Shown here: positions 38,213 through 51,295 of the stretch, one piece after another
How positions within the stretch are numbered: the stretch's first letter is position 1
Layout of the letters: each line of letters starts with the position of its first letter
Assembly: GCF_041260155.1 (NCBI RefSeq)
Contig: NC_091933.1
Coordinates: 23,280,599-23,344,598, forward strand
DNA from: Ptychodera flava
Lineage: Eukaryota; Hemichordata; Enteropneusta; Ptychoderidae
Direction: 5' to 3'
DNA: 64,000 nt
Notes under the pieces: generated by a model
What the model saw: only the letters and a program-made list of their open reading frames with translations
The model's database searches: none
Told to the model about the DNA's origin: nothing
Program-made: the position numbers and the translations under genes

Positions 38213-38899
38213 ACTGATAACAGCTTCCAACTTTCAAGGAAGCCATGTACTCACCAGTATCACGTGAAGAGGCATCCTGACTTTCATTGCGTGAAGAACT
38301 AGACGCCATCTTTGTCACTGTCACCTGAACCTCTAAGGAATATCAGCCACACAAAAGTTGTAAAATTCTACAAATAAAATAATGCAATTATCTGAGAATA
38401 ACATTTACATTAGATGCATGTCAATGGACCTCAATGTTGTTAATATCATAGACAGTAGAAGCAAGACTAACTTCTACCTGTAGACTGATAGCTTCCAACT
38501 TTCAAGATTTCTTGTGGGAAAGTTTCAGAAAAGATAGTTCATCTATTCTTTGAATCTAACTGAGCGTCGCACAGCCAACAGAATGCTGGCACCATGTTCA
38601 GATGCATGTGTTTACATACCAAGGAAATTTGTAACGGTGGATGTGATTGGCAAGCACGATATGTCGCGATGCTGTTGGTGAAATGCGTAGCGCCTGCTTC
38701 ATTGTCTCACACGAAAGTAGAGGGAGCTTCACGCAACAACTTATAATCCTACGTGACAAATTTGAAAGCACCTTGATATGCGTTTGAAGAGAAAATAGCA
38801 TCAATAACTCCATGCTTCCATTTAATCAGCACTAACAATCCAATGATATCACAGGGACTTGAACTCTGGCTGAATAAACTAAGGTAAGCAAGTAATTAA

Positions 38900-39160
38900 A
38901 AAATAATTTGTCATCGTTTATTCTATTTTTTTCTTGTTTGACCATTTTTTATATTTTTTTATTTTCCTATCTCGCAATAGATCTGTTAGTCGTTTGCTTG
39001 TGCACTTGTTTGTTTTTGTGTACTTTTTTGTTTTTGTTTATTATGTTCATTTCTTTTTTTGACCTTTTTAATATTTTAATATTTTGCTATATTTTTTATT
39101 TACTTGTTTACTGTTATTCAGTCAGAGTTCCCTGTGATTATTTACCGAACTTGAAAGCAA
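38900..39160. repeat. T-rich low-complexity tract
   Basis: Runs of T interrupted by TTG/TTA; gives a Phe/Leu-rich chance frame. No gene. Confidence 0.7.
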
Positions 39161-39699
39161 ATTGACACAAGCATTTTCGTTGATAATGTTTTTGTCAACG
39201 ATTATAAGTTTGATCCCCCAAAATAACATACATGTAAATGAGCACATTTCACCATCAGTTCATTAAGTCTGAATGAAGTCATCCTTCATCTTCTACAAAT
39301 CATATTTGAAAGCTAACAGCCTGGTGCCGGGGTTAAGAGAAACAATATTTTGTAATCAATAATGCTAACATTGGCTACAAAGTCTTGCATATAAAAATTA
39401 ATTTCTTCTTCATTTGACCAGAATTAAGTCATTCTTGTGAGTCTATATGAGAAATTTGAAACTTTTCAGTCATGTGATTTCAGAAAAGAGTTAACAACAA
39501 ATGGGAATATTGGCCCAAAAGATGTAAATACACATATAAACAATTTTAAAATCATTTTGAAAAGTATGCATTAACTTATCCCTAGAAACCTACACTCTAG
39601 ATAAATTTTCACAAATATACAACAAGTGATACCTCTATAAACCACAAATGGGAATATTGGCACCAACATTACACATGTGAAGTTTGATAATCCTTTGAA

Positions 39700-42600
39700 A
39701 ACCAGATATGAACTGAAAATGCTCACGTGTTTCATTATTATTGCAGTTATATGTAATTTGCATGAACCTCTGCCACATGTTTGCAACTTCATCGAAAGTA
39801 TTATGATCAACATAATAAACAATATTCACCACCGATCAACTCTAAAAGATCATGAAGTATACAAGTATTAGCTGAAATAAAAAATATTAAAGTTTTTGAC
39901 TGCTGTCATTGTACCACCACTTTATATAGCAAGTGTAATTACCTTTAGCCAAGTCCTTCAAGCCATATATGCCAAACTGTGAAAGCTCATTAGATATGCA
40001 AATTATAAATTAGCTGACATGAAAATGTGAAATGACTTTTGATATTGTTTTGACCTGGTATAATCATCAATGTACATAGCATGTTTTGCCAACTTTGATC
40101 AAGTAAATCCCAGTATATATCCCTAATTAGAAAATATCATTGAAAATGCAAATTAGGAATTGACTGAAGAAAAAATGCTTAATGACTTTCAATAATGTTG
40201 TATCATAGTATCTTTAATGTATATAGCAAGTTTCATCAACTTTGGTCCAGTCAAATCAGATATATATCCCTAATTAGATCCCTAATTAGCAAAGTTCATT
40301 AAATATGTAAATTAGGAATTGGCTGAATTCAAAATGCTTATTGATTTTCAATAATGTTGTATCATAGTATCTCCAATACATGTACTGTAGCAAGTTTTGT
40401 CAACTTTGGTCAAGTCAGTTCAGATATATATCCCTATTTAGGAAAGTTCATTAAATATGCAAATTAGGAATTGGCTGTAGAGAAAATGCTTAATGACTTT
40501 CAATAATATTGTATTACAGTGTCTTTAATGTACATAGCAAGTTTCATCAATTTTGATCAAGTTAATTCAGATATATCCCTAATTATGAAAATTCATTTAA
40601 TATGCAAATTGGGAATTGGCTGAAGTAAAAATGTCTTTTGACTTTCAATAATATTATATCACAGTATCTTTGATGTATACAGCAAGTTTCAACAACTACA
40701 ATCTAGATATATAGATATTTATATATTTAGATATTTAGATGTATATCCCTAATTAGGAAAGTTCATTAAATATGCAAATTTTGAATTGGCTGTGGTAAAA
40801 CTGCTTAATGACTTTCAATAATGTTGTATCATAGTATCTTTAATGCATACAGCAAGTTTCATCTACTTTGGTCCAGCCAATTCAAATATATATCCCTAAT
40901 TATCAAAGTTCATTAAATATGCAAATTAGGAATTGGCTGAAGTTAAAATGCTTAATGACTTTCAATAATGTTAAATCATAGTATCTTCAATATACATACC
41001 AAGTTTGGTCAATTTTGATCAAGTCAAATCAGATATATATCCCTAATTACGAAAGTTCGTTAAATATGCAAATTAGCAACTATCTTTCATGTCACCCCTT
41101 AATGGTTCCCATTGCTGATACATCTTGGTGTTACCAACATTTGTACCAAATCTCATCAAATTGTGTGGTGTTGTTTTTAATGTACGTATCTCAATTTTTT
41201 TCTAAAAATCATTAATATTATGCAAATGAGCAAAAAGTATGCAAGCCACACCCACCAAAAACTAATCACTTCTTGCCACTTGCTAACTGAATCTATGTAC
41301 CGGGTTTGATTCTGATCTGATCAGCCGTTTTTGAGATATATGACCAACAGACAGAGAGACACACAGACAGACAGACAAACAGACACAGACAGACATCGCT
41401 GTGACATATGCCCACGTGAATGAACACATGAGCAAAAAATGGATAAATTTATCCCTAGGAATCTGCAAAATAATTTTATAAGTTATGTAACATGACTTCA
41501 GATAAGAACTTCAAACTTCAAATTAGAAAAAAAAATCTGAAAAATATGCGTATGCAATTTTTATGCTAATTTGAACAAACCTGAGTCAGTGATAATACAA
41601 CTAGCAAATATCACAGTAATTAGACCAGAATTTTTGAGAGGTTGTCCTTTGGCAATCATTTTTTGCTCACATGTTGACACACGTGAGCATATGTCGCAGC
41701 GATGTCTGTCTGTCTGTGTGTCTGTGTGTCTGTCTGTGTGTCTGTCTGTCTGTGTGCTCAATATCTCAAAAATGGCTCATCAGATCAGAATTAAATCTGG
41801 TATATAGATTCAGTTTGCAAATGGCAAGAGCTGATTAGTTTTTGGTGGGTGTGGCTTGCTTACTTTTTGCTCATTTGCATAATTAATGATTTTAGAAAAA
41901 GCAGATATATATTGACAACGATTGCACACAATTTGATGATATTTGCTACAAATGTTGATCACACAAAGATATATCATCTGTGAAATATATTAAGGGGTGA
42001 CATAAAAGATAATGGATAATTTGCATATTTAATGATCTTTCATAATTAGGGATATATATCTGATTTGACTTGATCAAAATTGACAAAACTTGGTATGTAT
42101 ATTGAAGACACTATGATTTAACATTATTGAAAGTCATTAAGCATTCTTACTTCATCAAACTCTTAATTTGCATATTTAATGAACTTTTGGAATTAGGGAT
42201 ATTTATTTGAATTGACTTGACCAAAATTGATGAAAGTTGCTATGTACATTAAAGATACTATGATATAACATTGTTGAAATTCATTAAGCATTTTTACTTC
42301 AGCCAAATACTTATTTGCATATTTAATAAACTTTCCTAATTAGATACATAAATCTGAATGGACTTTGCCAAAATTGATGAAACTTGCTGTGTACATTGAA
42401 GATACTATGATATAACATTGCTGAAAGTCATTAAGCAGTTTTACTTCAGCCAAATACTTATTTGCATATTCAATAAACTTTTCTAATTAGATACATAAAT
42501 CTGAATGGACTTGACACAAATTGATGAAACTTGCAATATACATTCAAGATACTATGATATAACATTGTTGAAAGTCATTAAGCAGTTTTACTTCAGCCAA

Positions 42601-43392
42601 ATACTTATTTGCATATTTAATAAACTTTCCTAATTAGATATATAAATCTGAATGGACTTTACCAAAGTTGATGAAACTTGCTATGTACATTGGAGATACT
42701 ATGATATAACATTATTGAAAATCATTAAGCAGTTTTACTTCAGCCAATTCTTTATTTACATTTTTAATGAACTTCACTAATTAGGGAAATATATCTTAAT
42801 TGATTCGACCGAAGTTGATGAATCTTGCAACATACTATAAAACAACATTATTAAAAGTCATCGTTTACTTCAGCCAATTCCTAATTTGCATATATAATGA
42901 ACTTTCCTAATTAGGGATATTTATCTGTATTGACCAGACCAAATTTGACAAAACTTGCTATGTACATTAAAGATACTATGATACAGCATTGAAAGTCATT
43001 AAGCATTTTTACTTTAGCCGATTCCGCAAATTTAATGATTTTTCCTAATTAAGGGTATTTATCTGTCTTGACTAGACCAAAGTTGACGAACTGCTTTGTA
43101 CATTAAAGATACTATGATACGACATTATAGAAAGTCATTTAACATTTTTAATTCAGCCTATTCATAATTTGTGTATTTAATGAGAACATTTCAGTCAATT
43201 CCTAATTTGCATATTTTAATGAACTTTCCTGATTGGGGATATATACTTGGATTTTAAATTAATCTGTGGTGAATATTTATTATGTTGATCATAACACTTT
43301 AAATGAAGTTGCAAACATGTGGCAAAGGTTCAAATTTACACATAACTGCTATATATAATTAAACACGTGAGCATTTACAGTTCATATCTGGT
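39700..43392. repeat. 3.7 kb palindrome (inverted satellite arms)
   Basis: Left arm about 39700-41440 and right arm about 41657-43392 are reverse complements. Outer ends share ACCAGATATGAACTG and TGTTTGCAACTTCAT, and inner ends share GACATATG...CACATG-x-GAGCAAAAAATG. Each arm contains seven or so tandem units of 145-170 bp with CTAATTAGG-x-AAGTTCATTAAATATGC and TGCTTAATGACTTTCAATAA. Arm inner portions carry (CAGA)n or (GTCT)n microsatellites at about 41345-41395 and 41703-41756. Spacer about 215 bp. No coding frame. Confidence 0.88.
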
Positions 43393-43732
43393 CAGTTTTA
43401 GCTTATTTACATTTAAAGTGGCACATTTATTTACACAAAATCACATCTACATGTACAACTCATGGCACATCTATACACAAAATGCCAAGGTATAAATATC
43501 TGTGGTTTGCAAGCTCTTGAAAAGGACTAACAGACAGACGAGACAAACCATGGTATATATATATACATATACATGCATACATCCATACATACATACAAAA
43601 AAAAAAAGCCATAGAATGACCTCGCCAACCAGCATGGTAAATAGGCTAGAAAAGATGTATTAATTGCCCCAAAAGGACAATTCAACCTGGTATATGGGTA
43701 AGGTTATATAACATACATATACAAGGCTGTAA

Positions 43733-46050
43733 GGGCCTGGACACAATCAACAGGGAGGGAAGGGCTGGTGTTTTTCAAAATCTTGGTTGATGAAAAATAG
43801 TGGCCCTCTCCTAAGTTCTCGCACAAAAAATATTAACCCTCCCGAATTACAGTGCATGAAAAATAGTGACCCTGAGTCTCCATCACTTATACTTGCAATA
43901 ACTAACTTAAGCAACAATTAGCATTATTATTATCATTATCATTATTATTATTTTATTATTATAATTATTACTAATTGGAAGATAAGTTGCCTTATTAATG
44001 TACTTCACTCAGGTTGGTTAAATTTTTAACATTTCGCTGTATTTCCACATTCTATGCAAAAATCTAATTCTGCTAGTTACTTTGCAAAGTTAAGTTGATA
44101 TAAAAGCTGGGGGAGGTCATGAGAGGGTGTCCATCTCCCTAATAACAAAGTATTATGAAACTTTGAGAAATACTGTTTGATTTGATGCCAAGGGTTTTTG
44201 AATATTTGATAAATAAATTGCTTCATTTGGCTAATTTTCATGTATTAACCATAAGTTTAAGATATTGCAATGATTTAACAATTTAACACGTTTTGATGAA
44301 ATTGATGTATATGATATCATGCAAGTAGTACCAGGGGGAGGTCAGGAAGGTGTGTACCCCTCCTGATGTAGTTGATTTGAAAATGAAGTAAAGAATGATG
44401 TGATTTGGTTGCACTTTTATGATTTCAATTTATTTTGGAGGTGTTTTAATTGAAATTTACATTCACAATGCAAGTAGCTGGAAGAGGTCAAATCCCCTTT
44501 TTGATGTAGATTTTTAAAGGACAGTTATGAAACAGCAGGATTTGTGTACTTTTTGTGATTTAATTTAAATTTAAATTTCATTATTTAATTTTCATGATTT
44601 TCATGGCATTGGTTACATGTGATGTACAAAGTAGCTGGGGAGGTCAGGAGGGGGAGCCCCCCTTCTGATGGGGTGATTTGGTGGCACCTGTGAGATTGAA
44701 ATTTATTTTTTTGACACTGATGAAAATAGATAACATATGTGATGTGTAAAGAGGAGCTGGGAAAGGTCAGGAGTGGTGTCCCCCTCCTGATGAACTAAAT
44801 TTGGAAAATATACTTACAAAATAGCGTGATTTGGTGGCACCACATAAATTTGTGATTTAAATTTATTTTTTATAAATTGATGAAAATAGATTACAATACA
44901 TTGTATGAGGAGTAACTGAGGGAGATCAGGATGGGGTGTCCCCCTTCTTATGTAGAAGATTTAAAAAAACACACAAATTTCGTGTGATTTGGCACATTTG
45001 GTGGGTCTTATAATGATTTAAATTTATTGTTCTTGATATACGCCAGAGCTGTTTCAACAATTATCCCTTGATCAAAACACTCTGTACATATACTCCAGAG
45101 CTATTTCAACAATTATCTCTTGATCAAAACACTCTGTACATATTCTAACAGCACTACTCATAAGCCCTAGTGGGTAATAATGCCCAAAACTCAAGAAAAT
45201 TTCCACATTGTTTTTTTTATGTATTTGAAATTGATGTTGCTAACAGTAATTATAACTTCCACTAGATACAGGCTAAAATTTTTGTTCTGTGACATTGTCA
45301 TTTCATTAATAATAATAATAACAATAATCTTTATTACCCTTAATCATATTAATATTACAATTCAGTAATGAATGTATATCTGAGTTGTGCTGTGATAAAG
45401 GGTAAACGGAAACGGAAAGCAGCAAATGCTAGTCTAGTCCGTTCCCAAAGCCATTTGATGTTAAAGCAAGAAAAAGAAGAAGAAACAAGAAAACTGAAGT
45501 ATATCGAGGGTAGTGTACATGAAAGTAGTGGGATTGCAAATTAACCTAATTGTAACAAAGTAACTAAGTGAATAAAAGAACAACTACATAAATAAATATA
45601 TAACTAAATAGATACATTACGAGTAAGTAGAAATACGTAAAAAAGAAAACCATAAAAAAAACGTATAGAAAATATATATATATTTAAATATGATATACAT
45701 ATATGTAAAGTTGAATATAACTCTTCATCAATTAAGGGCATTGGAAAATGTAAAGTGTCAAAATCATCAGACAGTTGGAGATGTGCACATTGATTGTTCC
45801 CCATATCATGAGGAAACTCTTTGAATTATGTGTACCAGAAACATGCGATTTTATTGACTTTTGGTTATGATTGATCAAAACAGTTGATCATATCATATTT
45901 TATGAAAATTTCCTTGCACAAAAAAGTGATCACCCTCCCCGAAATACTTGCACAAAATTTAATGACCATTCCCTAAACAGCTGCAGGAAAAATAGTGACC
46001 CTACCTCCAATCACACCAGCCCTCCCTTTTACATAATTCTGTACAGGCCC
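43733..46050. mobile_element. 2.3 kb TIR element with tandem internal repeats (Harbinger-like target)
   Basis: Ends GGGCCTG...GGGAGGGAAGGGCTGGTGT and its inverted counterpart ACACCAGCCCTCCC...CAGGCCC; flanked by TAA at 43730-43732 and 46051-46053. Subterminal zones repeat AAAAATAGTGACCCT. Interior 44093-45005 has five to six degenerate tandem units. No transposase. Confidence 0.65.
44093..45005. repeat. Tandem degenerate repeats with GGTCAGGAGGGG/CCCCCTCCTGATG core
   Basis: Five to six units of roughly 150-180 bp, each with AGCTGGGGGAGGTCAGGAG then a CCCCTCCTGATG partner (short stem) and GTGATTTGGTGGCACC. Lies within the element 43733-46050. Confidence 0.75.
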
Positions 46051-46053
46051 TAA

Positions 46054-47710
46054 GGCCGCGTTCAAAAAAAATGGTGAGGGCGGGCTGGAGGAATTGCGAT
46101 TGAAATCTTATTTTTTTTCAGACCCCCCCCCCTCAATACCCTCAAAATTTTCAAGTCCCCCCCCTCAATACCCTCAAAAATTTTCAAGTCCCCCCCCCAA
46201 ATTACCATATAGCCGCATATTTATTAGGAATGCACGCAGAGTAAAAAAAAACATGTAATGTGTCGTTCTGCACGCAAATGTTCAACACTACCTCTTATCA
46301 GCAGGTTGTAGAGCCATATACCTAGGGCAAGTTCTTAAATTGATTCATTTTTAAATGCATCAGTGAACTTTTTGGATTTCTCAGTCTAAGCCGATTTGAG
46401 TTTATCCAACTCTGGCCAGTTCAACGGCACCAGCTGAAAAGCACACAAAATGACAATCATGAGAGATTATGAAAATTGTGTATTCCTAGCTACGTTTAAC
46501 CAAATTGTGAAAAAATGAGCACAGTGACCTACCAAATTTTTTTTTTCAAAAGTACAAGACATACAACTTAGATGCCACTTATAAAATGTTTTACAAAATT
46601 GACAATACTGGAAGGTTAAAATATTCCATGAAATTAATGTTTTAATCTCAGAAATTTTGGGTGTAATAATGGCAAATTTGATAACAAATAAAACATTCCA
46701 TTTAATCACACATTTTTCCATTTAAATTACAGTCTTTACTGTTCAGAGTTTTACTTTTGTGTTATTGGTACAATGAGATGTGAAAATTTCATTCACTGCA
46801 TGAACTTGAAATGAATGGTTTTATATATTGATTTTAAGTGATTTTAGAAAAACTGGCTTTTCATCGTACATTTGTATAAGATCAAGTATGGTGACCCCAT
46901 CTTTTTTTCTAATATTTGATTGTTCTCATATGCCAGAATTCAAAAATTCATGGTAACTGTTAGTCCCCTAGTCTTCTATGTGATGCTCTCTGGCTGGATC
47001 TTGTGTACAAGTATAAGATGTATGTTTCACTGTCAATTGAGTGTCCTATGACCGAAACTCTTCTTAAACTACATCAGAGTCAGAGCTACATGTATCACTG
47101 TCACTGCCAGTATGTAGTAGCAGGGCAGTAGTTGTATTAACTTTTCATTTTGACAATATTTTTGTTCAGTTTATACAATTGTGTTCTTGTTCTACTCCCT
47201 ACAGAATGTTGAGCTATCCAGTATTCATATTGCCAACACAGCCTACGTGTACCGTGCATTTGCATCATTCAATTATCACCAATTTTTAGACAAACGGGCT
47301 TTGTTGACCAACTGAATATTGTGTTTTTCAGCAGCATGCTGTAGAAAGACACCAAGAAACTGTGTTTGATACATTGCATAGAAATATTGAACAAATTATC
47401 AACAGTTGTAGCTCCTACCCCATTACAAGACCAACTTGTTCTATGAAAATTTAATGGCATTCATACATTTTTAGACTTTTTCGAGATTAAAGACATAAAA
47501 TATGACAAAACAGCTCTAGATTTTGTTTAATTATTACTAACATTAGAACCATTGGACGACATCAAAATGTTGGGAGTCAAAATATTTTCAGGTCCCCCCT
47601 ATAGGCAGAGCAAAACTTTCAAGTCCCCCCCTCGACTACCCAAAAAATGTTCGAATCCCCCCTGAATTCCTTCAGCCCCCCCCCCCCACCACCACTTTTT
47701 GAACGCGGCC
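46054..47710. mobile_element. 1.66 kb TIR element, copy 2
   Basis: Near-identical to 16973-18604, same orientation. Ends GGCCGCGTTCAAAAA / TTTTTGAACGCGGCC are intact. Flanked by TAA at 46051-46053 and 47711-47713. The left TAA is also the right target duplication of the element ending at 46050, so this copy inserted exactly at that border. Exon-like segment at 47205-47315. Confidence 0.8.
47205..47315 (+). other. Exon-like segment inside TIR element copy 2
   Basis: Counterpart of 18098-18208: CTACAG then 36 open codons (NVELSSIHIANTAYVYRAFA... LLTN) and TGA. Differs at a few codons, mostly non-synonymous. Confidence 0.3.
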
Positions 47711-48533
47711 TAAACGTAATTCAAGCTCGACTCACGACCGAGAACATATTTACAAACAGCGACTCTTACTGAAGAATTGTCACAGAGCAAAACTTACCTA
47801 TACTGAACGCTCCCTAAACCCTCACGATCGCTCCTTATCTCGTGAATCGAAGCAACAAGAGCTCGGCATAAAATACACAAAACAGCAACTTTGCGGAAGC
47901 TAAGTGGCCGACCGACCGATCGAGACACAGCTGGCTTATCTAAGGGCGAATCAACAGACAAGGCTATCGACGGGGCAAAAACTCACAAAAGGCGTTATCG
48001 GTAAACCAATAAAAATTTATTGTACTGTACAGACTGCAATCTTTCAGGGTTCCAGCAGTGCAGTACTACACGTAATCACAAAAAATTATTTCATCAATGA
48101 TCTTCAAATTTAAAAACTTATTGATAACATAACATATCATATGTGGAGAGCGTCACAGGGCGTCTTCGAGACTTGGGCGGAGCACAGCCCGTGCGGAATA
48201 TATATCGCCTTATCGGTGAATAGTGTGATAGTGAATACGCAGCGGTGCTGTTGCCATGGATGTAAAACATCCATGCTGTTGCGTATCCCCGGTGCGGGGG
48301 CAGTGTGGTATTCCGTGTACTATATTGTAGAGTAAGTTAAAAAAGATGTGTATACCTCATCGGCGTAGATTGAACCCGGAATTTGAATGGACTATGGGAA
48401 AAACAAAATCAAGTGCATGAACGCGCAGAGAAGTACCTGGATTTCCATGCCGTGGTTTGTACACGTGGGTTTGTTTGTACCTGCGCCACGTGATCTCTTG
48501 GTTGTACCCGTACCTCACTATTTACAGTTGGTT

Positions 48534-48655
48534 TGTTGTCCTTTTGGAAGTGTTCAGTTTTGTACTTCGTCCAACTTTGGACTGTACCATACTGCACTCT
48601 CGAGATCTCTGCTAGTGAGTTTAGTATACTGGTAATAAAGGACAGAACTCTAGAA
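48534..48655 (+). repeat. LINE-type 3' end, copy 2
   Basis: GTTGTCCTTTTGGAAGTGTT and CAGTTTTGTACTTCGTCC match 22369-22439; ends near AATAAAGG. Confidence 0.5.
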
Positions 48656-48733
48656 CAGATTGCGTCTTTTTTATGTGGGCGTATCGACCACGCTCGGGTC
48701 AGAGGTCATCGCAACAGAACCTGTGACGAGTAA

Positions 48734-48960
48734 GGGACTGGTCAATTTCTTCGGCCGGGGGGGGGCGGTGGATTCAAGGGGGGGGGGTGTTCCACCCTGT
48801 TTTTGACTTTGGTGATGGGGGGGGGGGTTTCACCATGTTTTTGAAATGCCCAATAGGGGGGGGGGTCAGTGTGTTTTTGAATTTCGACACAGCCTCATCA
48901 TTGCCTAAAATGCATTGTGTCAGCCTTAAATTCCATCATTCAGTTGCATTTTTCAAAACC
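48734..48960. mobile_element. Truncated copy of the 19182-20606 element (one end)
   Basis: Preceded by TAA, it begins GGGACTGGTCAATTTCTTCG, a G run and GGCGGTGGATTCA, then matches the reverse complement of 20420-20606 through GACACAG-x-CTCATCATTGCC. Similarity fades near 48960; the other end is missing. Confidence 0.75.
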
Positions 48961-49660
48961 TTCAGGTATTGTATGAAAAAAAAATCAGATCAAGATATCA
49001 GAAATATAACACGACCCTGTATGTGGGTATTGCACACAGTGGAGTCCGATAAGCGGACCTGTTACAACAGAAATACTTTTGTTTTGTTTAACTCATTTGA
49101 TTAAAGCTACTGATTAAGGTAACACATTGTCATTGTAAGACGGTTTTGCCAAGTAGATTATTCCGACTTATTTTGAACAAGATCACATTTTGACAACAGA
49201 GAATAATCCGTGGCATATTTCGTGGCCAAACAATATATCTACATGACATGAAGATTTCCATAATACCCTAATTTCCTATCTGATATTCACGCACTTGCAT
49301 TTTGGTCAAACCCTATATTTACTGATGTATTGATATCCTGTATGATGATTGACAAAAGGGACATTCTTAATCGTCATGCGCGTCTTTTTTGCAAACGCAA
49401 CTTCATCAATCTAACATTTTCAATTTAACAGCATGTGCAGCATATTTTGCGGCTGCCCCATTTCATTATTGAAGCATAACACCTACCAATCTACTGTATC
49501 TTTGCATTTATCAGGGAAATTTTTTTTTTTTTCACAGGGTAGCCAGGAAATAACAAATAAACAAGTATACCAACAAACTAAATAAATAAACAAAAAATAA
49601 ACAAACATACATACAAGCATACAAATACATAAAAAAACAAACAAATATATATACACACAC

Positions 49661-49704
<44 letters not shown>

Positions 49705-49735
49705 ATATCTATCTATATATATATATATATATATA
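49661..49735. repeat. (TATC)n / (TA)n microsatellite
   Basis: About ten CTAT units followed by TA repeats. Confidence 0.95.
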
Positions 49736-50857
49736 ATATATAATGTAATGTATGTGTGTGTGAGTGTTAGAGACAACAGCATATTGAAAAAAGATTGAAA
49801 TGATTGACTGAACAGCTCATGCAACATATTCAACATGCGACGGATTCTTGTATTCAGGTCTTTTAAGATGTCACTATTGGCTGATAGTCAATATTATCAT
49901 CGCAGTATCAGCAGTTACTTATATTTATCGTTGTTGTTCACATATGTTGTCGGCAGATTCTTTGAGAAGTCATTTTAGCTACAGTGTGTATGTAGTAGGT
50001 CACATAAAATTGATGTTCCATACTTTGTTGCCATGCCAATTAATAACAACTGTTATAGTATGCATTACCTTGCCCTATCATGTCAACATTCTGTTTAATC
50101 TGATCTATGGTTCTTGAGATACCCCAAAATTTATCAAAATCAATGATGATGAAAACTATAGGCTTCAGTAATGAGCTGGTAAAATATTCCTCCGAACACT
50201 GAACACCTGTTCTTGTTACAAACCAGCACCTGGCTAAAACTTTATTGAAATCTATTTAATTCTTGAGATATAGAAGTACTAATAATAATAGCAGCGTAGC
50301 AGCACTTTCTGAGTTCATACGGGGAAATAAAAACACTTTTAAGATGTTCAAAAGTGTCTGAAATGGACTTTTATTTAAAAGGCAGAAGACAACACGGTAC
50401 AACAGAGATAAACTCACATTTCATGTGTACAGTTTAAGGAATACATACACATAAACCTTAAATTTTAGTCTCACTTCTGAGAAAACTTGAATATATATAG
50501 AAATATATCTCTTATCGACCAATACCGGTAGATCTTTTGTATCATTTTGCTACACTCTGTCCTAGGTATTTCCTATCGTGCAAACAATAACACATTTACC
50601 TTGTCTTGTTATAAACCAATTGTTCAAATCACCAAATCCTATTTCTTCATTTGTGGCAAATTCAGAGCACCATTAGCTGACTCTTTTTGTATTTTTTGAT
50701 AAGATGGTTTGAAATCAAATGCAATGTACGTGAAAATGCATAATGAAGTTTGATCACAGAACATCTTTCAAACTTTGGTAATGAATTCACAACTTACAAT
50801 TTTGACAAATGAATAATTTTAGAGTTGCAATTCAAATACACGTGTAAGTGCCTGGAT

Positions 50858-50863
50858 TTATTC
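50858..50863 (-). promoter_or_regulatory. Candidate polyadenylation signal, copy C
   Basis: AATAAA on the minus strand about 230 nt after the TGA of copy C. Position is plausible; not otherwise supported. Confidence 0.35.
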
Positions 50864-51092
50864 AACCACATCCCTAGCAAGGATTGGAATAGTGACACTT
50901 TCAAAGCCGATATGGCGTAATAACAGATATCCAAAATGTCTCTCTGAAGATTGAATGATTTTTTTTGTAAGTAAAATGCAAAAAAGATACAGCTAATGGG
51001 GCTTTAGGGAGGGCTTTTCACATTTCAAGAAAAAAAAAATCAAGGCTTTGTGAGCTCAGTACTGTCTTTTTCATTCCTGTATTCCTGTATTA

Positions 51093-51295
51093 TCAGGAAC
51101 ACTCAATTTTATCTCGCAATTTCTCATACGCATAGGCTACTTTGAGCAATGTAGACTCGTCAAATTTCCTTCCAACCATCATCATACCTACAGGTAGTCC
51201 ATTAGAAAACCCAGTATTGATGGTAAGGGCAGGATGACCTGTTAAGTTGTAGGGACCAGTATTTGCACACATATTGAACATTTGGTGAAGTGTCT
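51093..51295 (-). CDS. Copy C exon 12 (stop codon)
   Basis: Encodes residues 467-533, with [20 protein letters not shown] and [20 protein letters not shown], then TGA at 51095-51093. This is the standard AS C-terminal block. Confidence 0.93.

Larger units (their letters stand above)
23425..38309 (-). pseudogene. Amidase-signature hydrolase, copy B (disrupted in exon 7)
   Basis: Second paralog, with the same 12-exon structure and phases as copy C. Exons: 38255-38309, 36580-36690, 35923-36049, 33084-33256, 29870-30009, 28284-28484, 27253-27330, 26249-26411, 25353-25415, 25051-25151, 23905-24091, 23425-23618. Eleven exons are open and splice sites are consensus. The triad is present (AIKDN in exon 4, GGSSSGSS in exon 5, GGDQGGS in exon 6). 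Exon 7 is 78 nt instead of 75: an extra ACAAT duplication plus two one-base losses give a net +3 but place TAG in frame after GYDNTMV. Because exon 7 lies between phase-0 introns, skipping it would restore an open frame of about 504 codons. Either a recent pseudogene, a gene expressed without exon 7, or an assembly error. Introns are expanded by repeats; the longest separate exons 3, 4 and 5. Confidence 0.85.

Noticed and set aside
38908..39165. 85-codon Phe/Leu-rich frame resembling a membrane protein
   Set aside because: T-rich low-complexity tract; hydrophobicity follows from base composition.
41283..41807. Frames with Cys/Leu/Ser or Thr/Asp/Arg repeats on both strands
   Set aside because: Product of (CAGA)n and (GTCT)n microsatellites inside the palindrome.
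39940..43240. Regularly spaced repeats suggesting a CRISPR-like array
   Set aside because: Units of 145-170 bp are repeated along their whole length without unique spacers, in an intron-containing eukaryotic context.
11426..49000. Whole-segment duplication carrying the intergenic repeats along with the genes
   Set aside because: The two 1.6 kb elements have different 3 bp targets (TTA, TAA) and different neighbours, and the 1.4 kb family copies are in opposite orientation, so they inserted independently.
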